Assembly: GCA_014802325.1 (NCBI GenBank)
Contig: JAAVCK010000019.1
Location: 1-64,000, forward strand
Direction: 5' to 3'
Source: Bacteroides sp.
Lineage (GTDB): Bacteria; Bacteroidota; Bacteroidia; Bacteroidales; Muribaculaceae
DNA length: 64,000 bases
Under the pieces are notes generated by a model. That model was not told the origin of the DNA and did no database searches. It saw only the letters and a program-made list of their open reading frames with translations. The position numbers and the translations under genes were made by a program. Positions within the stretch are counted from its first letter, which is position 1; each line of letters begins with the position of its first letter. Shown piece after piece: positions 1 through 7,875 of the stretch.

Positions 1-119
1 ACGAACCCTCATTTAAGCTTTTACCCAAAGTATATCTCGGAAGTGGCAAATGCAGCCTGAATCTTCCGAATTTATGTATAAAATAGAGACTGCCTAACTT
101 TGGTTGTTAGACAGCCTCT
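1..119 (+). mobile_element. Probable right end of an insertion sequence (partial)
   Basis: A reading frame enters from the left edge (frame 3) and stops at TAG 84-86, as a transposase C-terminus would. It is followed by a hairpin with arms at 85-98 and 106-119 (12 of 14 positions pair). The outer edge GACAGCCTC resembles terminal inverted repeats of IS1182-type elements in Bacteroidales (from memory, not searched). Directly after it, CapA coding sequence begins abruptly. I infer an insertion whose left part lies outside the window. The alternative is a minus-strand terminator, since the minus strand has an ATTTTAT tail after the hairpin. Confidence 0.5.
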
Positions 120-1054
120 ATGACTATTCGGGTTATTTCTCGACTGTAAAGCCTTTCATATCTCAGGCTGACTACGCGGTGGTCAATCTTGAGACTCCGC
201 TTGGTGGTCAGCCCTACTCGGGTTATCCGATGTTTTGCGCTCCTGATGAATATCTCGACGCTCTGACCGATGCCGGTTTTGACCTCATACTTGCGGCCAA
301 CAATCACACTCTCGACCGCCGCGACAATGGTATACAGCGCACGATCGACCAGTTTGAAAAGCGGAATGTTCCCTATGTCGGTATTTATCGCGATCAGGCC
401 GCACGCGACTCCATTCTGCCTCTTATACGCGACATCAACGGCTTCCGAGTGGCCTTCCTTAATTATACTTACGGCACCAACGGCATGAAGCGCTCTACCC
501 CCGTCGGTCTTGATTACATCGACCGCACCCTTATGGCCAAAGATATCTCCGAAGCCCGCAGAAAAGGGGCTGAAATCGTGGCTGTGTGCGTTCACTGGGG
601 CGATGAATACCATCTGCTGCCTAACTCATCGCAACGTGATCTGGCCGATTTCCTCAAAAAGCAGGGCGCAGACCTGATTATAGGCGGTCATCCTCACGTC
701 ATACAACCCATGGAAATCTTCGACGCCGACACCATCGGCCGCAAAGGATTGCTCGTGTACTCGCTGGGCAATTTCATATCAGGTATGAAAAAACCTGACA
801 CACGCGGCGGCGCAGTTGTTACCGTCACACTTGCGCGTGACTCCTTAGGCCGGCCCACAGTCAAGGGTGCCGAATATTCGCTCGTGTTTGTCAACTCACC
901 CGTAAAATATGGTGATAATTTCCGTCTCTTCCCGGCCGAAAGCGACTCAATAGCGCCGGTATGGCGTCAGCAGCGCGACATATTTGTGCGTAATGCTGTC
1001 GGCACATTTGACAAGCACAATAAAGGCGTAGACCGCAAAATCCTGAACAAGTAG
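104..1054 (+). pseudogene. CapA/PgsA-like metallophosphatase-fold protein, 5' truncated
   Basis: The product belongs to the CapA (poly-gamma-glutamate capsule synthesis, PGA_cap) family, whose members have a calcineurin-like metal-binding fold. Visible family motifs are NLE (residues 28-30), the NNH motif (66-68), HWGDEY (164-169) and GGHPHV (194-199). The only available start is TTG 104, because an in-frame stop lies at 95-97, and its first five residues come from the inverted repeat. The usual N-terminus (signal peptide plus the GDxM motif that supplies a metal-binding Asp, about 60 residues) is missing. CapA-native sequence appears to begin at the TAT codon 119-121. I therefore call it a truncated remnant, probably cut by the insertion sequence to its left. 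The remaining frame is intact, so the damage may be recent, or an assembly junction may be at fault. Confidence 0.7.
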
Positions 1055-1066
1055 ACCTTGCGACGT

Positions 1067-1105
1067 GTTATCAGTATATAATTTTTTAATATCATAGCTG
1101 ATAAC
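1067..1105. promoter_or_regulatory. Inverted repeat touching the ndh start codon
   Basis: Perfect 8-bp arms GTTATCAG (1067-1074) and CTGATAAC (1098-1105) flank a 23-nt AT-rich spacer. The right arm ends one base before the ATG at 1107. It could be an operator or a hairpin that hides the start codon. No regulator is identified. Confidence 0.4.
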
Positions 1106-1106
1106 A

Positions 1107-2423
1107 ATGACATCCACCACATCTCCAACGTCGCGTCAGCGAGTAGTAGTGATAGGAGGAGGCTTTGCCGGACTCAACTTCATAAAGCATCTCGACGACC
1201 GAAAATTTGATATAATTCTTGTTGACCGCAATAACTTCCACGGTTTTCCGCCTCTGTTTTATCAGGTGGCGTCGTCAGGTCTCGACCCTACAAGTATAGC
1301 GTTTCCTTTTCGCCGCGAATTGCGCTCCGGCAAGCACCACAAAGCGGAGTTTCATCTTGGCGAAGTAAGGAGCATCGATGTAGGCAGACGAACCGTGACC
1401 ACCGATCTTGAGACTATATCTTACGACCGGCTTGTGATTGCGGCCGGAAGTACCAACAATTTCTTCGGCAACGATGATCTGCTTGCTAAAGTCTATACCC
1501 TCAAATCCACCGACGAAGCCATCCGTATTCGCAATGAGATGCTTGATCGTTTCGAGCGTGCTGCCATCGAACCCGATCCGGAAAAACGGCGACGTCTGCT
1601 GAGCTTCATTGTCATAGGCGGCGGTCCGGCCGGCGTGGAGATAGCCGGTGCGCTCGGTGAGATGAAGCGCTATGTGATTCGGCGCGATTACCCCACTCTG
1701 TCGCCCGACGACGTCTCTATAATTCTCATGGAAGGCTCTGACCGGTTGCTGCGCACCATGAGCGAGAAATCGTCGGCCGACGCACAGAAAGGCCTCGATG
1801 CTCTTATGGTCGACATTCGCCTCAATACTATTATGAAATCTTATAGTGACGACAATATCGTCACCACCACCGACGGATCTACGTTTTACTCCGAGATGGT
1901 GATCTGGACTGCCGGAGTGCAAGGCGTACAGTTTGAATGGACCGGTGCTGAAAAGCCCGTGGGTGGAGGCGGTCGTATCGTTACCGACGGCTTTTGCCGG
2001 GTGGAGGGGATAGATAACGTGTATGCTATCGGCGATATCGGCATTCATACTTCCGACGACATGCCCCGCGGTCTGCCGCAACTTGCTCAAGTAGCCATTC
2101 AGCAAGGCAAATTCCTTGCCAAGCTGCTCAATACAGGTCGCGCCGACAAACCATTCCACTACAAGGATAAAGGCTCTATGGCTACTATAGGCCGCAATCG
2201 AGCCGTGGCCGACCTGCCCCACTATCATTTCAGCGGATGGATGGCGTGGATGGCGTGGATGTTTGTGCATCTGCTCTCATTGCTCGGTATGCGGAGCAAG
2301 ATCAATGTGCTGCTCAACTGGATGTGGGCCTACTTCACCTACAACACCTCCCTTCGCCTCCTCCTCCGCGGCTCCCGCTACCCCGAGCGCGGCGAAATGT
2401 GGGACGGCACGAGACCAAAATAA
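1107..2423 (+). CDS. ndh: Type II NADH:quinone oxidoreductase (NDH-2)
   Basis: This 438-residue flavoprotein should pass electrons from NADH to the quinone pool without pumping protons, at the inner face of the membrane. The FAD-binding Rossmann motif GGGFAG lies at residues 17-22, the NADH-binding GGGPAGVEIAG at 171-181, and the second FAD motif (YAIGDI) near residue 308. The last 70 residues are hydrophobic and Trp-rich, including a WMAWMAWM run, and fit the C-terminal membrane anchor of the family. Length is typical. The ATG at 1107 follows an inverted repeat that may regulate it. It stands alone, since the upstream capA fragment ends 52 bp before it and a non-coding stretch follows. Confidence 0.9.
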   Translation: MTSTTSPTSRQRVVVIGGGFAGLNFIKHLDDRKFDIILVDRNNFHGFPPLFYQVASSGLDPTSIAFPFRRELRSGKHHKAEFHLGEVRSIDVGRRTVTTDLETISYDRLVIAAGSTNNFFGNDDLLAKVYTLKSTDEAIRIRNEMLDRFERAAIEPDPEKRRRLLSFIVIGGGPAGVEIAGALGEMKRYVIRRDYPTLSPDDVSIILMEGSDRLLRTMSEKSSADAQKGLDALMVDIRLNTIMKSYSDDNIVTTTDGSTFYSEMVIWTAGVQGVQFEWTGAEKPVGGGGRIVTDGFCRVEGIDNVYAIGDIGIHTSDDMPRGLPQLAQVAIQQGKFLAKLLNTGRADKPFHYKDKGSMATIGRNRAVADLPHYHFSGWMAWMAWMFVHLLSLLGMRSKINVLLNWMWAYFTYNTSLRLLLRGSRYPERGEMWDGTRPK

Positions 2424-2490
2424 CAAATCACCCGTAAAAAAACAGTATGGAACGCCCACCGGGGAGCAAATCATTACCCTCAGAAGTTAC

Positions 2491-2743
2491 TTCACCTGCA
2501 GAGCAGGTGAAAGCACAATAGCGTAGGGTTGAGGTATATAACGAGACCCTACGACAAATCATAGCTCCCGAATAATGCAGGCGCGGGAGCGTGTGCAAGC
2601 AATGATGATCAGTAAGCCCCTATTGTCGTTGCAATGCCCGCACACGCTCCCGCGCGTGCGGAATATGTAAATGATTGGCTTCGTGGGGTTTCGGCACGGC
2701 CTCAACCACCACGCCATTATGTATACACCTGCGCTGCAGGTGT
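2491..2743. repeat. Cluster of four hairpins (REP/MITE-like)
   Basis: Four perfect inverted repeats are packed into the gap after ndh. H1 2491-2511 has a 9-bp stem and 3-nt loop. H2 pairs 2522-2529 with 2546-2553 (8 bp). H3 pairs 2581-2595 with 2641-2655 (15 bp, GC-rich). H4 2725-2743 has an 8-bp stem and 3-nt loop. H1 and H4 share the stem CACCTGC-NNN-GCAGGTG and bracket the other two. No convincing ORF is present. This could be a REP-type cluster or a small non-autonomous element bounded by H1 and H4. Confidence 0.55.
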
Positions 2744-2794
2744 TAGAGTAAAGAACAGCCATCGGCACGTAGAGGGTGTGTCAAAATAGACTTA

Positions 2795-2824
2795 AAAAAA
2801 AGGAACAAGCGTCCCCAGGACGCT
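2795..2824 (-). terminator. Intrinsic terminator, minus strand
   Basis: A 7-bp GC-rich hairpin (AGCGTCC 2808-2814 with GGACGCT 2818-2824) is followed on the minus strand by TGTTCC and eight T residues. It sits right behind the stop of the decayed minus-strand gene. Just to the left, GGGTGTGTCAAAA (2774-2786) resembles a solitary insertion-sequence end. Confidence 0.6.
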
Positions 2825-3300
2825 ACGAATAACTCAATGCGCGGTGGGTAACGAGGGCGAGGACTTGTGTTTCTTTGGTAACATCGCCCTTAGTAAGAGC
2901 GCGGATCTGCGCGTTCATGGCGGCTTCGACCGACAAGGAGTGAGAGCCAAGCAAGAGCCGGGAGCAATTCAGCGATAGTGAGAGGTGTAACATCGAACAA
3001 TGTTTTACCCTTACGGAGCAGATATGCACTGGATGGTTGCGTGCCGATAACCTTTGTGTCGCTCCATTGTAGCAAGCAAAGGGTCTTAACCTCGTCTGCC
3101 GAGAAGTCGTAAGTGAGAAGCTGATAAACGTAACGTAGTTGTTTATCGCCTAAATCGTGCCATCCCTCAGGCACGATATAATGGAGGCTGTCTGCATAAG
3201 TCTGAGAGTTAATATAGTGCGAAAGTACGGTAACTCGCAGACCGGGTAAAAGACAGCAAAGGCGACTTCCGGAGAGGGAACCGCCTTGGAAAGAAAACGT
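2823..3300 (-). pseudogene. Frameshifted remnant of an unrecognised Bacteroidales protein
   Basis: Reading leftwards, one frame is open from about 3300 (after a TAA) to 2890. It contains a well-formed stretch with VPEGWHDLGDKQLRYVYQLL and further coding-like sequence up to about 2940. The coding character then continues in another frame to the stop at 2823, which implies a frameshift near 2930-2950. The WHDLxDKQL pattern recalls a hypothetical family found near mobile elements in Bacteroides, but I cannot name it. The start is unclear because the in-frame sequence upstream of 3240 does not look coding. An intrinsic terminator follows the end, so a functional gene once sat here. Confidence 0.5.
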
Positions 3301-3325
3301 CTTTTAATAGACGTTGTATTTGGTT

Positions 3326-3664
3326 TTATCTTTTGCGGTAGACATTTCCATTATACGAAACGTTTTGAACGGAACCTCCGCTAATTGTAGCCTTACAAGA
3401 TACCTCATTGCCGTCGAAGTTGAAAATAATCCAACCGTCATGTAGGCGATATGTACCTTCGATTCGTACATTATCTCCTTTTGTAAGGACACATTTTCCA
3501 TTGGAATATAGTGTTATACACTCGTCACTCCAATACAATTTAGATGTTCCTCGCGAAACTGTATTTTGGGCATACAGAACTTCGGTGCTTTCGTATGGGG
3601 TCGCCATACTTTGAACACTGCTTAAGCATAATGCCGCAAACGCGAGAATGAGTAGTTTCTTCAT
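3326..3664 (-). CDS. Small secreted protein of unknown function
   Basis: The 112-residue product starts with a clear signal peptide (MKKLLILAFAALCLSSVQSMA, cleavage near residue 21). The mature part is about 90 residues, beta-rich in appearance, with many Gly, Asn and aromatic residues and two Cys (in DECIT and VSCKAT). The pattern EGTYRLHDGWIIFNFDG looks like a small beta-sandwich or META/lipocalin-like strand series, but I do not recognise a family. It lies about 45 bp downstream of a minus-strand terminator and has no clear promoter of its own. Confidence 0.6.
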   Translation of the reverse strand: MKKLLILAFAALCLSSVQSMATPYESTEVLYAQNTVSRGTSKLYWSDECITLYSNGKCVLTKGDNVRIEGTYRLHDGWIIFNFDGNEVSCKATISGGSVQNVSYNGNVYRKR

Positions 3665-3710
3665 ACGCTTTGTGATATTTTGATTGGTCTTACAGCCCCA
3701 TCGACCTGAT

Positions 3711-3743
3711 AAAAAAAGAGGCGTGGGCTGCTATGCCACGCCT
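3711..3743 (-). terminator. Intrinsic terminator of the minus-strand RNA
   Basis: AGGCGTGG (3719-3726) and CCACGCCT (3736-3743) form a perfect 8-bp GC-rich stem. On the minus strand it is followed at once by CTC and seven U residues (3711-3717). Confidence 0.85.
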
Positions 3744-3926
3744 TAACTGGAAGGTGGTCGGATTACCTTTGTATGCAGATGTGGAATAAACAGCTCCACG
3801 CTATAAAGCATGGAGACCGCTAAGCCAATTCTTGCATACGTGAGTAAGTTTCCGACGCTTCTCCAGTACAAGAAAATGGGCATAACGCCTCTTGTTAACA
3901 ATGTCTCGAATTAATGGCCATTAATT
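3711..3926 (-). ncRNA. Candidate structured RNA (rod-shaped, 6S-like)
   Basis: A transcript of about 215 nt is bracketed by a consensus promoter and a strong terminator but holds no recognised gene. Read on the minus strand, a small hairpin (GGC-GTTAT-GCC inside ACAAGA/TCTTGT) is followed by a long rod. Nested pairs are ACTGG/CCAGT, AAG/CTT, GTCGGA/TCCGAC, TTAC/GTAA and GTATGCA/TGCATAC. The rod then opens into a bubble of about 18 and 17 nt and closes with TCCATGC/GCGTGGA. A rod with a large central bubble is the architecture of 6S RNA, though the end arm here is short. A 46-codon frame (3743-3883) also fits inside, so a small protein is possible. I recall similar sequence in other Bacteroidales but have not checked. 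Confidence 0.55.
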
Positions 3927-3928
3927 CG
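3907..3928. repeat. 22-bp perfect palindrome over the predicted start site of the minus-strand RNA
   Basis: The two 11-bp halves (3907-3917 and 3918-3928) are exact reverse complements. The palindrome covers the expected transcription start of the RNA driven by the promoter at 3932-3962. It could be an operator or a 5' protective hairpin. Confidence 0.6.
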
Positions 3929-3931
3929 TTG

Positions 3932-3962
3932 CAAATATATCAATTTCTTTCGATACTCCAAA
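3932..3962 (-). promoter_or_regulatory. Consensus Bacteroidetes promoter, minus strand
   Basis: On the minus strand, TTTG (3959-3962), a 19-bp spacer and TATATTTG (3932-3939) match the TTTG-N19-TAnnTTTG primary sigma consensus exactly. It drives the candidate RNA to its left. Confidence 0.8.
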
Positions 3963-4032
3963 ATAAGTCTGAATATTTTTTTAGAATTAGATACACACCT
4001 TGGAGAAAAAGCATTATCTTTGCAGTTAAGAA

Positions 4033-4426
4033 ACGGTAGCCCGATGGTTGTGTCGCTCACCGACGTATGAGCGGTGTGAGGAAAGTCCGGGCAACGTAGA
4101 GCGCCATATTTTCTAACGGGAAGCTGTCGGCGACGGCAGAGTAGCGTGACAGAAAACAACCGCCCGCCACCCTATCGGGGGCAGGCAAGGGTGAAAAGGT
4201 GAGGTAAGAGCTCACCGGGCTTTGCAGCGATGCAGAGTGCCGCACGCCTTATGGGTTGCAAGGCCAAGTATACCGGCATTTAAGGATTGCTCGTCCGCTG
4301 CCGGGGGGTAGGCTGCTTAAGTGCACACTGTGCACTCAGATAAATGACACGACCGCCGGTTCAACCCTCCTCCTGCGGGATGGAAGTGAACCGACGACAA
4401 AACCCGGCTTATAGTCGGACTACCGT
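4033..4426 (+). ncRNA. rnpB: RNase P RNA (class A)
   Basis: This is the catalytic RNA that trims the 5' leader from pre-tRNAs. The ends pair as P1 (ACGGTAGcCCGA with TCGGaCTACCGT). The universally conserved blocks are in order: GAGGAAAGTCCGGGC (P4 5' strand, from 4078), ACAGAAAACAACCGCC, GGTAAGAGCTCACCG, and AACCCGGCTTATAGTC near the 3' end. The span of about 394 nt is usual for Bacteroidetes. A T-run follows at 4426-4430. A promoter-like TTG (4001-4003) and TATCTTG (4016-4022, one T short of consensus) precede it. Confidence 0.95.
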
Positions 4427-4494
4427 TTTTCTCATTTCCTCACACAATCATTCCCTTCTATTTTTCGACGCATTTTTTCACCTAATAAATTTTA

Positions 4495-4531
4495 ACAGCC
4501 GATAGCTGGATAACCTGCTATCGGCTGTAGA
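4495..4531 (-). terminator. Terminator downstream of the DUF4924 gene
   Basis: An 11-bp perfect stem (ACAGCCGATAG and CTATCGGCTGT) encloses a 12-nt loop. The minus strand continues with TTAAAATTTATT, a weak U-tract. It may also serve transcripts leaving rnpB. Confidence 0.6.
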
Positions 4532-4555
4532 CTTATGCAATCTTAACTCAATTCT

Positions 4556-5113
4556 CTACTCCTCTTCGTGCGGGAAAAGCTTATCCGCCTCATCAAGGTG
4601 GAAGTCTTTAGCCAAAAGAGCGATAAATTTAGAAATCTGAGCTACGGCATTCTGCGTGTCAGGAGTGATCTCCTTGCTCTGCAAGCGAAGCATGAGCATA
4701 CCATAAAGAGCCGTAAAGCATGTCTCGATTTCATTCACAGCCTTATCGCCGGCTTTAGCACGAAGCTCAACTATATAGGGCAACGTCTTATAAAACTCTG
4801 CCGTATAGTCTGGAAATCGCGGATCTTTAAGCAGTGCCAGATGAAGATCGGTCAGTTGTATTATCACATTTTTGGTAAGCTGAAGATGACCTGATTTTTC
4901 CACACCTTCGCGGTGCATCATATCGATGAGCGATTCATACCATTCGCGCATCTGGCGGCGCTGCTCATCGGTCAGTCCGTCAAAACGATCTATTACATTT
5001 TTCTCAATCCGGTCAATATCCAGACCATTGGCACGAATTATGTCTTCCACCTGCCACATATATAGCAGATATTCAGCAATATTTTCCTTACGTTTTTGCG
5101 AAGCTATTATCAT
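4556..5113 (-). CDS. DUF4924 family protein
   Basis: The 185-residue product matches the Bacteroidales DUF4924 family, a helical cytoplasmic protein of unknown function that begins with the typical MIIASQKRKENIAEYLLYMW. I chose the ATG at 5113 because the family starts there; an upstream in-frame extension adds 13 unconserved basic residues. No signal peptide or membrane segment is visible. It lies 48 bp downstream of prfC on the same strand and ends before a terminator, so the two are probably one operon. Confidence 0.8.
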   Translation of the reverse strand: MIIASQKRKENIAEYLLYMWQVEDIIRANGLDIDRIEKNVIDRFDGLTDEQRRQMREWYESLIDMMHREGVEKSGHLQLTKNVIIQLTDLHLALLKDPRFPDYTAEFYKTLPYIVELRAKAGDKAVNEIETCFTALYGMLMLRLQSKEITPDTQNAVAQISKFIALLAKDFHLDEADKLFPHEEE

Positions 5114-5161
5114 AATGATTTTCTTTGTTATATCTTTACAACGCCTCCGCACCCAAAAATG

Positions 5162-6739
5162 TTAAAACTCGCTCGTAAAGTGGAATTTGATTTTCGGGAA
5201 ATCTGTCTGGGCCATCTGGAGGACGTAGTTGGAATCGGCCAGAAATACATCGCGGCCGTCGCGGTCAACAGCCATGAACTGATGCTTGCGCTTCTTAAAT
5301 GCGGCAAGAGCTTCGGCATCGTCGCTCTCGATCCAGCACGCCTTGTAGAGCGAAATCGGTTCCCAGCGACACTGAGCTCCATATTCATGCAGGAGACGGT
5401 ATTGAATCACTTCAAACTGGAGCTGACCCACTGTGCCGATAATCTTGCGTCCGTTAAACTGATTTACGAAGAGCTGAGCCACGCCTTCGTCCATAAGCTG
5501 CTGTATACCTTTCTCCAACTGCTTTGACTTCATAGGATCGGTATTCTCGATATACTTGAACATCTCGGGCGAGAAACTGGGCAATCCCTTGAAATGTATG
5601 GTTTCACCCGAAGTGATAGTGTCGCCAATCTTGAAGTTGCCATTATCAGGTATACCCACTATATCACCGGGATATGCTTCATCGACTATGCTCTTTTTCT
5701 GAGCCATGAATGCTGTGGGAGCGGCAAATTTCATCACTTTGCCTGTGCGCACATGCTTGTATCCGGCATTGCGCTCAAATTTGCCCGAGCATACTTTCAC
5801 GAATGCAATACAGCTTCGATGGTTAGGATCCATGTTGGCGTGAATCTTGAACACAAATCCGGAGAAGTTTTCTTCATCGGGATTTATGGTGCGCTCTTCG
5901 GCATTGACGGGACGAGGAGCGGGTGCTATCTCCACGAAGCAGTCAAGCAGCTCCTTGACACCGAATGTATTGAGCGCTGATCCGAAAAATACCGGAGCTA
6001 CATCGCCCGACAGATAATCGTCAACATTAAATTCTGGATACACGCCTTCGATCAGTTCAAGATCCTCGCGCAGCTTGGCAGCGTCGGTCTCTCCTACGCT
6101 TTCGTCGATACGCGGATCGTCGAGGCTGTCGATTTCGACGCGCTCCGACACACGTTGCTTGTTGGGTGTGAAAAGATCAAGCGAGTGCTCGTAGATATTA
6201 TATACGCCCTTGAACTTCGCTCCTATATTTATAGGCCATGACAGGGGACGCACCTTGATCTTGAGTTCTTGTTCGAGCTCATCGAGAATCTCAAACGGAT
6301 CACGACCCTCACGGTCAAGTTTGTTGACGAATATTATCACCGGAGTGCGCCGCATGCGACACACCTCCATGAGCTTGCGTGTCTGCTGCTCAACACCTTT
6401 GGCCACGTCGACCACAATAATTACACTGTCCACTGCTGTAAGCGTGCGGTAAGTATCTTCAGCAAAATCCTGGTGACCGGGCGTGTCGAGAATATTGATT
6501 TTATAGTCTCCGTAATTGAAACCCATCACCGATGTAGCCACCGAAATACCGCGCTGCTTCTCAATCTCCATCCAGTCGGATGTAGCAGTCTTCTTAATTT
6601 TGTTTGACTTCACGGCTCCGGCTATGTGGATAGCGCCGCCGAAAAGAAGAAGTTTTTCGGTCAGTGTGGTTTTACCTGCGTCAGGGTGAGATATGATGGC
6701 AAATGTGCGTCGGCGATTGATTTCTTCGTTGAGACTCAT
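5162..6739 (-). CDS. prfC: Peptide chain release factor 3
   Basis: RF3 is the GTPase that recycles RF1/RF2 from the ribosome after peptide release. The 525-residue product has the G1 loop SHPDAGKTT (residues 17-25), G3 DTPGHQDF (about 83-90) and G4 NKLD (about 140), then the RF3-type domain II and C-terminal domain. The start is the ATG at 6739 (MSLNEEINRRRTF), which matches the family; the upstream in-frame extension overlaps the promoter. A promoter at 6770-6801 drives it, and DUF4924 follows. Confidence 0.95.
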   Translation of the reverse strand: MSLNEEINRRRTFAIISHPDAGKTTLTEKLLLFGGAIHIAGAVKSNKIKKTATSDWMEIEKQRGISVATSVMGFNYGDYKINILDTPGHQDFAEDTYRTLTAVDSVIIVVDVAKGVEQQTRKLMEVCRMRRTPVIIFVNKLDREGRDPFEILDELEQELKIKVRPLSWPINIGAKFKGVYNIYEHSLDLFTPNKQRVSERVEIDSLDDPRIDESVGETDAAKLREDLELIEGVYPEFNVDDYLSGDVAPVFFGSALNTFGVKELLDCFVEIAPAPRPVNAEERTINPDEENFSGFVFKIHANMDPNHRSCIAFVKVCSGKFERNAGYKHVRTGKVMKFAAPTAFMAQKKSIVDEAYPGDIVGIPDNGNFKIGDTITSGETIHFKGLPSFSPEMFKYIENTDPMKSKQLEKGIQQLMDEGVAQLFVNQFNGRKIIGTVGQLQFEVIQYRLLHEYGAQCRWEPISLYKACWIESDDAEALAAFKKRKHQFMAVDRDGRDVFLADSNYVLQMAQTDFPKIKFHFTSEF

Positions 6740-6769
6740 AAAAAATATATATTTCTGATTTTTCGGGTG

Positions 6770-6801
6770 CAAAGTTACAAAAAGCCGCGCAAACTATCAA
6801 A
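6770..6801 (-). promoter_or_regulatory. prfC promoter
   Basis: On the minus strand, TTTG (6798-6801), a 20-bp spacer and TAACTTTG (6770-6777) match consensus. The -33 box overlaps the end of the upstream glycosyltransferase gene. Confidence 0.7.
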
Positions 6802-7723
6802 AAATCACACGGCAAAGCAACCACGTAAAGCGGCGGAAGCAGCGATGATAGCGGTAAACGAGCATCAGCCGTCGGCGGTTAGGATTCCGTGCAAGCACTT
6901 TTGCGCGCAGACGCAATGCCTCACTCTCAGCCCTTTCGATGCTATATTCGGCTGCTAAAATCATGCTGCGGCAGTCGATCCAGTTGACCAGAACCGGCTG
7001 ACGAGCTTCAAGCGCCGTGCGACGCATCTCGTCAAGTGTTCGCTCCCATTTTTCGGGATTAGTGCTGAACATGGATTCCGTTATCGAATCGGGCATTACC
7101 TCCACCTCTACCGTAGGCTTGCCGGGCACTATGGTGATAATCGGATCAAGCAAGAGCATGCGCTGGCCTAACTCTATATCATCCCATCCACCTATAGCCG
7201 GATTCCAAAGCCCAGCTTTTTCTAATAGCGAGCGGCGCGCCACATATCTCAGCGTGGCAAACTGACCGGAAAATATATTGAAAAATTTGTGGGAATGCTT
7301 ATGAAAATATCCTGTCTTCCGCTTTCCGCCCGGAAGAGTCATCATAAAACTTTTACCCGCCACATCAGCCTCAGGGTGAGATGCGAGCCTGTCGGCGAAA
7401 CTTTCCACATGGTCGGGCAACATCAGATCGTCGCTGTCGAAAAACATCACATATTCAGCCGTCGACTCATCAAGGCCGCGATTACGGGCGGAAGCGGCCC
7501 CCGGCTTAGATTCGGTCAGCACTTTTACCGTCAATCCTCGTCGCTCCATCTTGTCAGCCCATTCGCGGAGCACATGCAATGTATGATCCGACGAATTATT
7601 ATCGACAAGTATTACCCGTGCAGGCATAACCGTCTGCATCTCAATGCTGCGCAGTGTTTTACCTACGACCGTCGCACGATTATATACCGGAATAATTATG
7701 TCGATTAAAGATGTGGATTTCAT
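6797..7723 (-). CDS. Glycosyltransferase family 2 protein
   Basis: This 308-residue GT-A fold enzyme should transfer a sugar from a nucleotide-sugar donor to an unknown acceptor, probably in cell-surface polysaccharide synthesis. Visible motifs are IIIPVYNR (residues 9-16), DNNSSD (41-46) and the metal-binding DSDD (96-99), followed by a GGWDD-like acceptor-side motif (about 177-181). No transmembrane segment is evident, so it is cytosolic or peripheral. It is monocistronic as far as visible, with no polysaccharide locus beside it, and its substrate is unknown. A TAACTTTG -7 element (minus strand, 7744-7751) lies just upstream. Confidence 0.85.
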   Translation of the reverse strand: MKSTSLIDIIIPVYNRATVVGKTLRSIEMQTVMPARVILVDNNSSDHTLHVLREWADKMERRGLTVKVLTESKPGAASARNRGLDESTAEYVMFFDSDDLMLPDHVESFADRLASHPEADVAGKSFMMTLPGGKRKTGYFHKHSHKFFNIFSGQFATLRYVARRSLLEKAGLWNPAIGGWDDIELGQRMLLLDPIITIVPGKPTVEVEVMPDSITESMFSTNPEKWERTLDEMRRTALEARQPVLVNWIDCRSMILAAEYSIERAESEALRLRAKVLARNPNRRRLMLVYRYHRCFRRFTWLLCRVIF

Positions 7724-7775
7724 CTGGCAGAAAATTTTTGATACAAAGTTAACTAAAAATCCGAACTATAATTCG

Positions 7776-7783
7776 TATCTTTG
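7776..7783 (+). promoter_or_regulatory. -7 element for the AspT-like transporter
   Basis: TATCTTTG fits TAnnTTTG. No clear -33 box is seen. A divergent minus-strand -7 element (TAACTTTG, 7744-7751) serves the glycosyltransferase. Confidence 0.55.
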
Positions 7784-7875
7784 CACCAAAATTCAGGCCA
7801 TAAGTCAGGCCTTGAGTGCGTTTAGGTAAGAATCATCTGAAATTCAATATAATAGGTTCTAATAATACAATTTCT

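Noticed and set aside
85-119. Hairpin taken as the terminator of a plus-strand gene
   Set aside because: There is no T-run on the plus strand and the sequence continues straight into CapA coding sequence; an insertion-sequence end or minus-strand terminator fits better.
1275-2270. A 331-codon minus-strand frame opposite ndh
   Set aside because: Antisense of a clear NADH dehydrogenase; no domain pattern, no promoter.
3743-3883. 46-codon minus-strand frame as a protein gene
   Set aside because: Not listed as a gene because the same bases form nested stems and the frame has no signal or family pattern; kept only as an alternative to the RNA.
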